A stretch of DNA of 15,428 nt, taken from Bacillota bacterium (lineage in GTDB: Bacteria; Bacillota; Clostridia; Acetivibrionales; DTU013). Of the stretch, positions 15,222-15,428 are shown piece after piece (the first letter of the stretch is position 1; every line of letters starts with the position of its first letter). The notes under the pieces are model-generated. The model saw only the letters and a list, made by a program, of their open reading frames with translations, did no database searches and had not been told where the DNA came from. The translations under genes and the position numbers were made by a program. The DNA lies in assembly GCA_023411645.1 (NCBI GenBank), contig JAEYON010000089.1:1-15428 (forward strand), written 5' to 3'.

Positions 15222-15428
15222 GTGGAATTTCTGGACGATAGAGGGCTTAGATTATTGCCAATTTTGACCGCCCAAAATCGGCGAAAAGGCGCCACTCAAA
15301 CGACGTTGTATCTGTTAGGGCACAAAGAAAAGCTTCTATACACCAAAACAGAGAGAAACTTGTGGGGCAGTCGGCGCTTATTCGCCATCCATGAGCTCAG
15401 GCGCGCCTGAAATGTACATCGTGTACAT
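15222..15428. repeat. GC-richer edge block with palindromes, possible interspersed repeat
   Basis: The last 200 bases are visibly richer in G and C than the AT-rich promoter zone beside them and contain short symmetric elements: a perfect 14-bp palindrome TCAGGCGCGCCTGA (15397-15410) and a 7-3-7 inverted repeat ATGTACA/TGTACAT (15412-15428) at the window edge. One plus-strand frame is open over 15210-15410 with an arginine-rich product, but it starts with TTG, has no ribosome site and begins inside the opposite-strand promoter, so it is not called a gene. The block resembles a non-coding repeat or the edge of a mobile element; only its copy number in the genome would show this. The whole 15032-15428 stretch holds no supported gene. 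Confidence 0.3.

Noticed and set aside
15210..15410. Plus-strand 66-codon open frame with an arginine-rich product
   Set aside because: It starts with TTG, has no ribosome binding site, begins inside a minus-strand promoter and shows no recognised domain. It is mentioned only as part of the edge block.
1..15428. tRNA, rRNA, CRISPR array, transposase or phage genes
   Set aside because: No regularly spaced direct repeats, no cloverleaf-like segments and no transposase or integrase motifs were seen on either strand.

Overview
All twelve protein-coding genes recognised here lie on the minus strand, so the window reads right to left. Strong GGAGG-type ribosome binding sites, consensus-like sigma-A promoters, a split (two-subunit) transketolase, a DUF5711 protein and a YkvI-type permease point to a Bacillota genome, most likely an anaerobic member of class Clostridia with moderate GC. 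The dihydroxyacid dehydratase looks like the oxygen-sensitive iron-sulfur type, which fits an anaerobe. No species call is made.

Right part (15428 to 10522): a gene-free edge of about 400 bases holds two tandem promoter candidates, a hairpin, a perfect palindrome inside one promoter spacer, and at the extreme edge a more GC-rich block with palindromes that may be the end of an interspersed repeat. The promoters face a tight four-gene operon: ABC ATPase, ABC-2 permease, GldG-family protein and DUF4340 protein. This is the Gld-type ABC module. In gliding Bacteroidota its relatives are named for motility; in Clostridia its substrate is unknown.

Middle part (10521 to 7371): a long hairpin covers the ribosome binding site of a YkvI-family permease. 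It is followed by a membrane-anchored beta-propeller-like DUF5711 protein and a CvpA-family membrane protein. With the Gld module they form a run of seven membrane or envelope genes in one direction.

Left-middle part (7370 to 3780): a predicted promoter leads into ilvD and ilvB, two steps of branched-chain amino acid synthesis. No ilvN regulatory subunit gene is present next to ilvB.

Left part (3779 to 1): a strong promoter overlaps or abuts a 25-bp palindrome whose core matches the FadR-subfamily GntR operator. It drives a compact operon: FCD-type GntR regulator, transketolase N and C subunits, and a tartronate semialdehyde reductase (GarR), closed by two successive hairpins, the second a good intrinsic terminator. 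It looks like a self-regulated catabolic cassette for a sugar or sugar acid whose substrate is not evident, and it is the best candidate here for an undescribed pathway.
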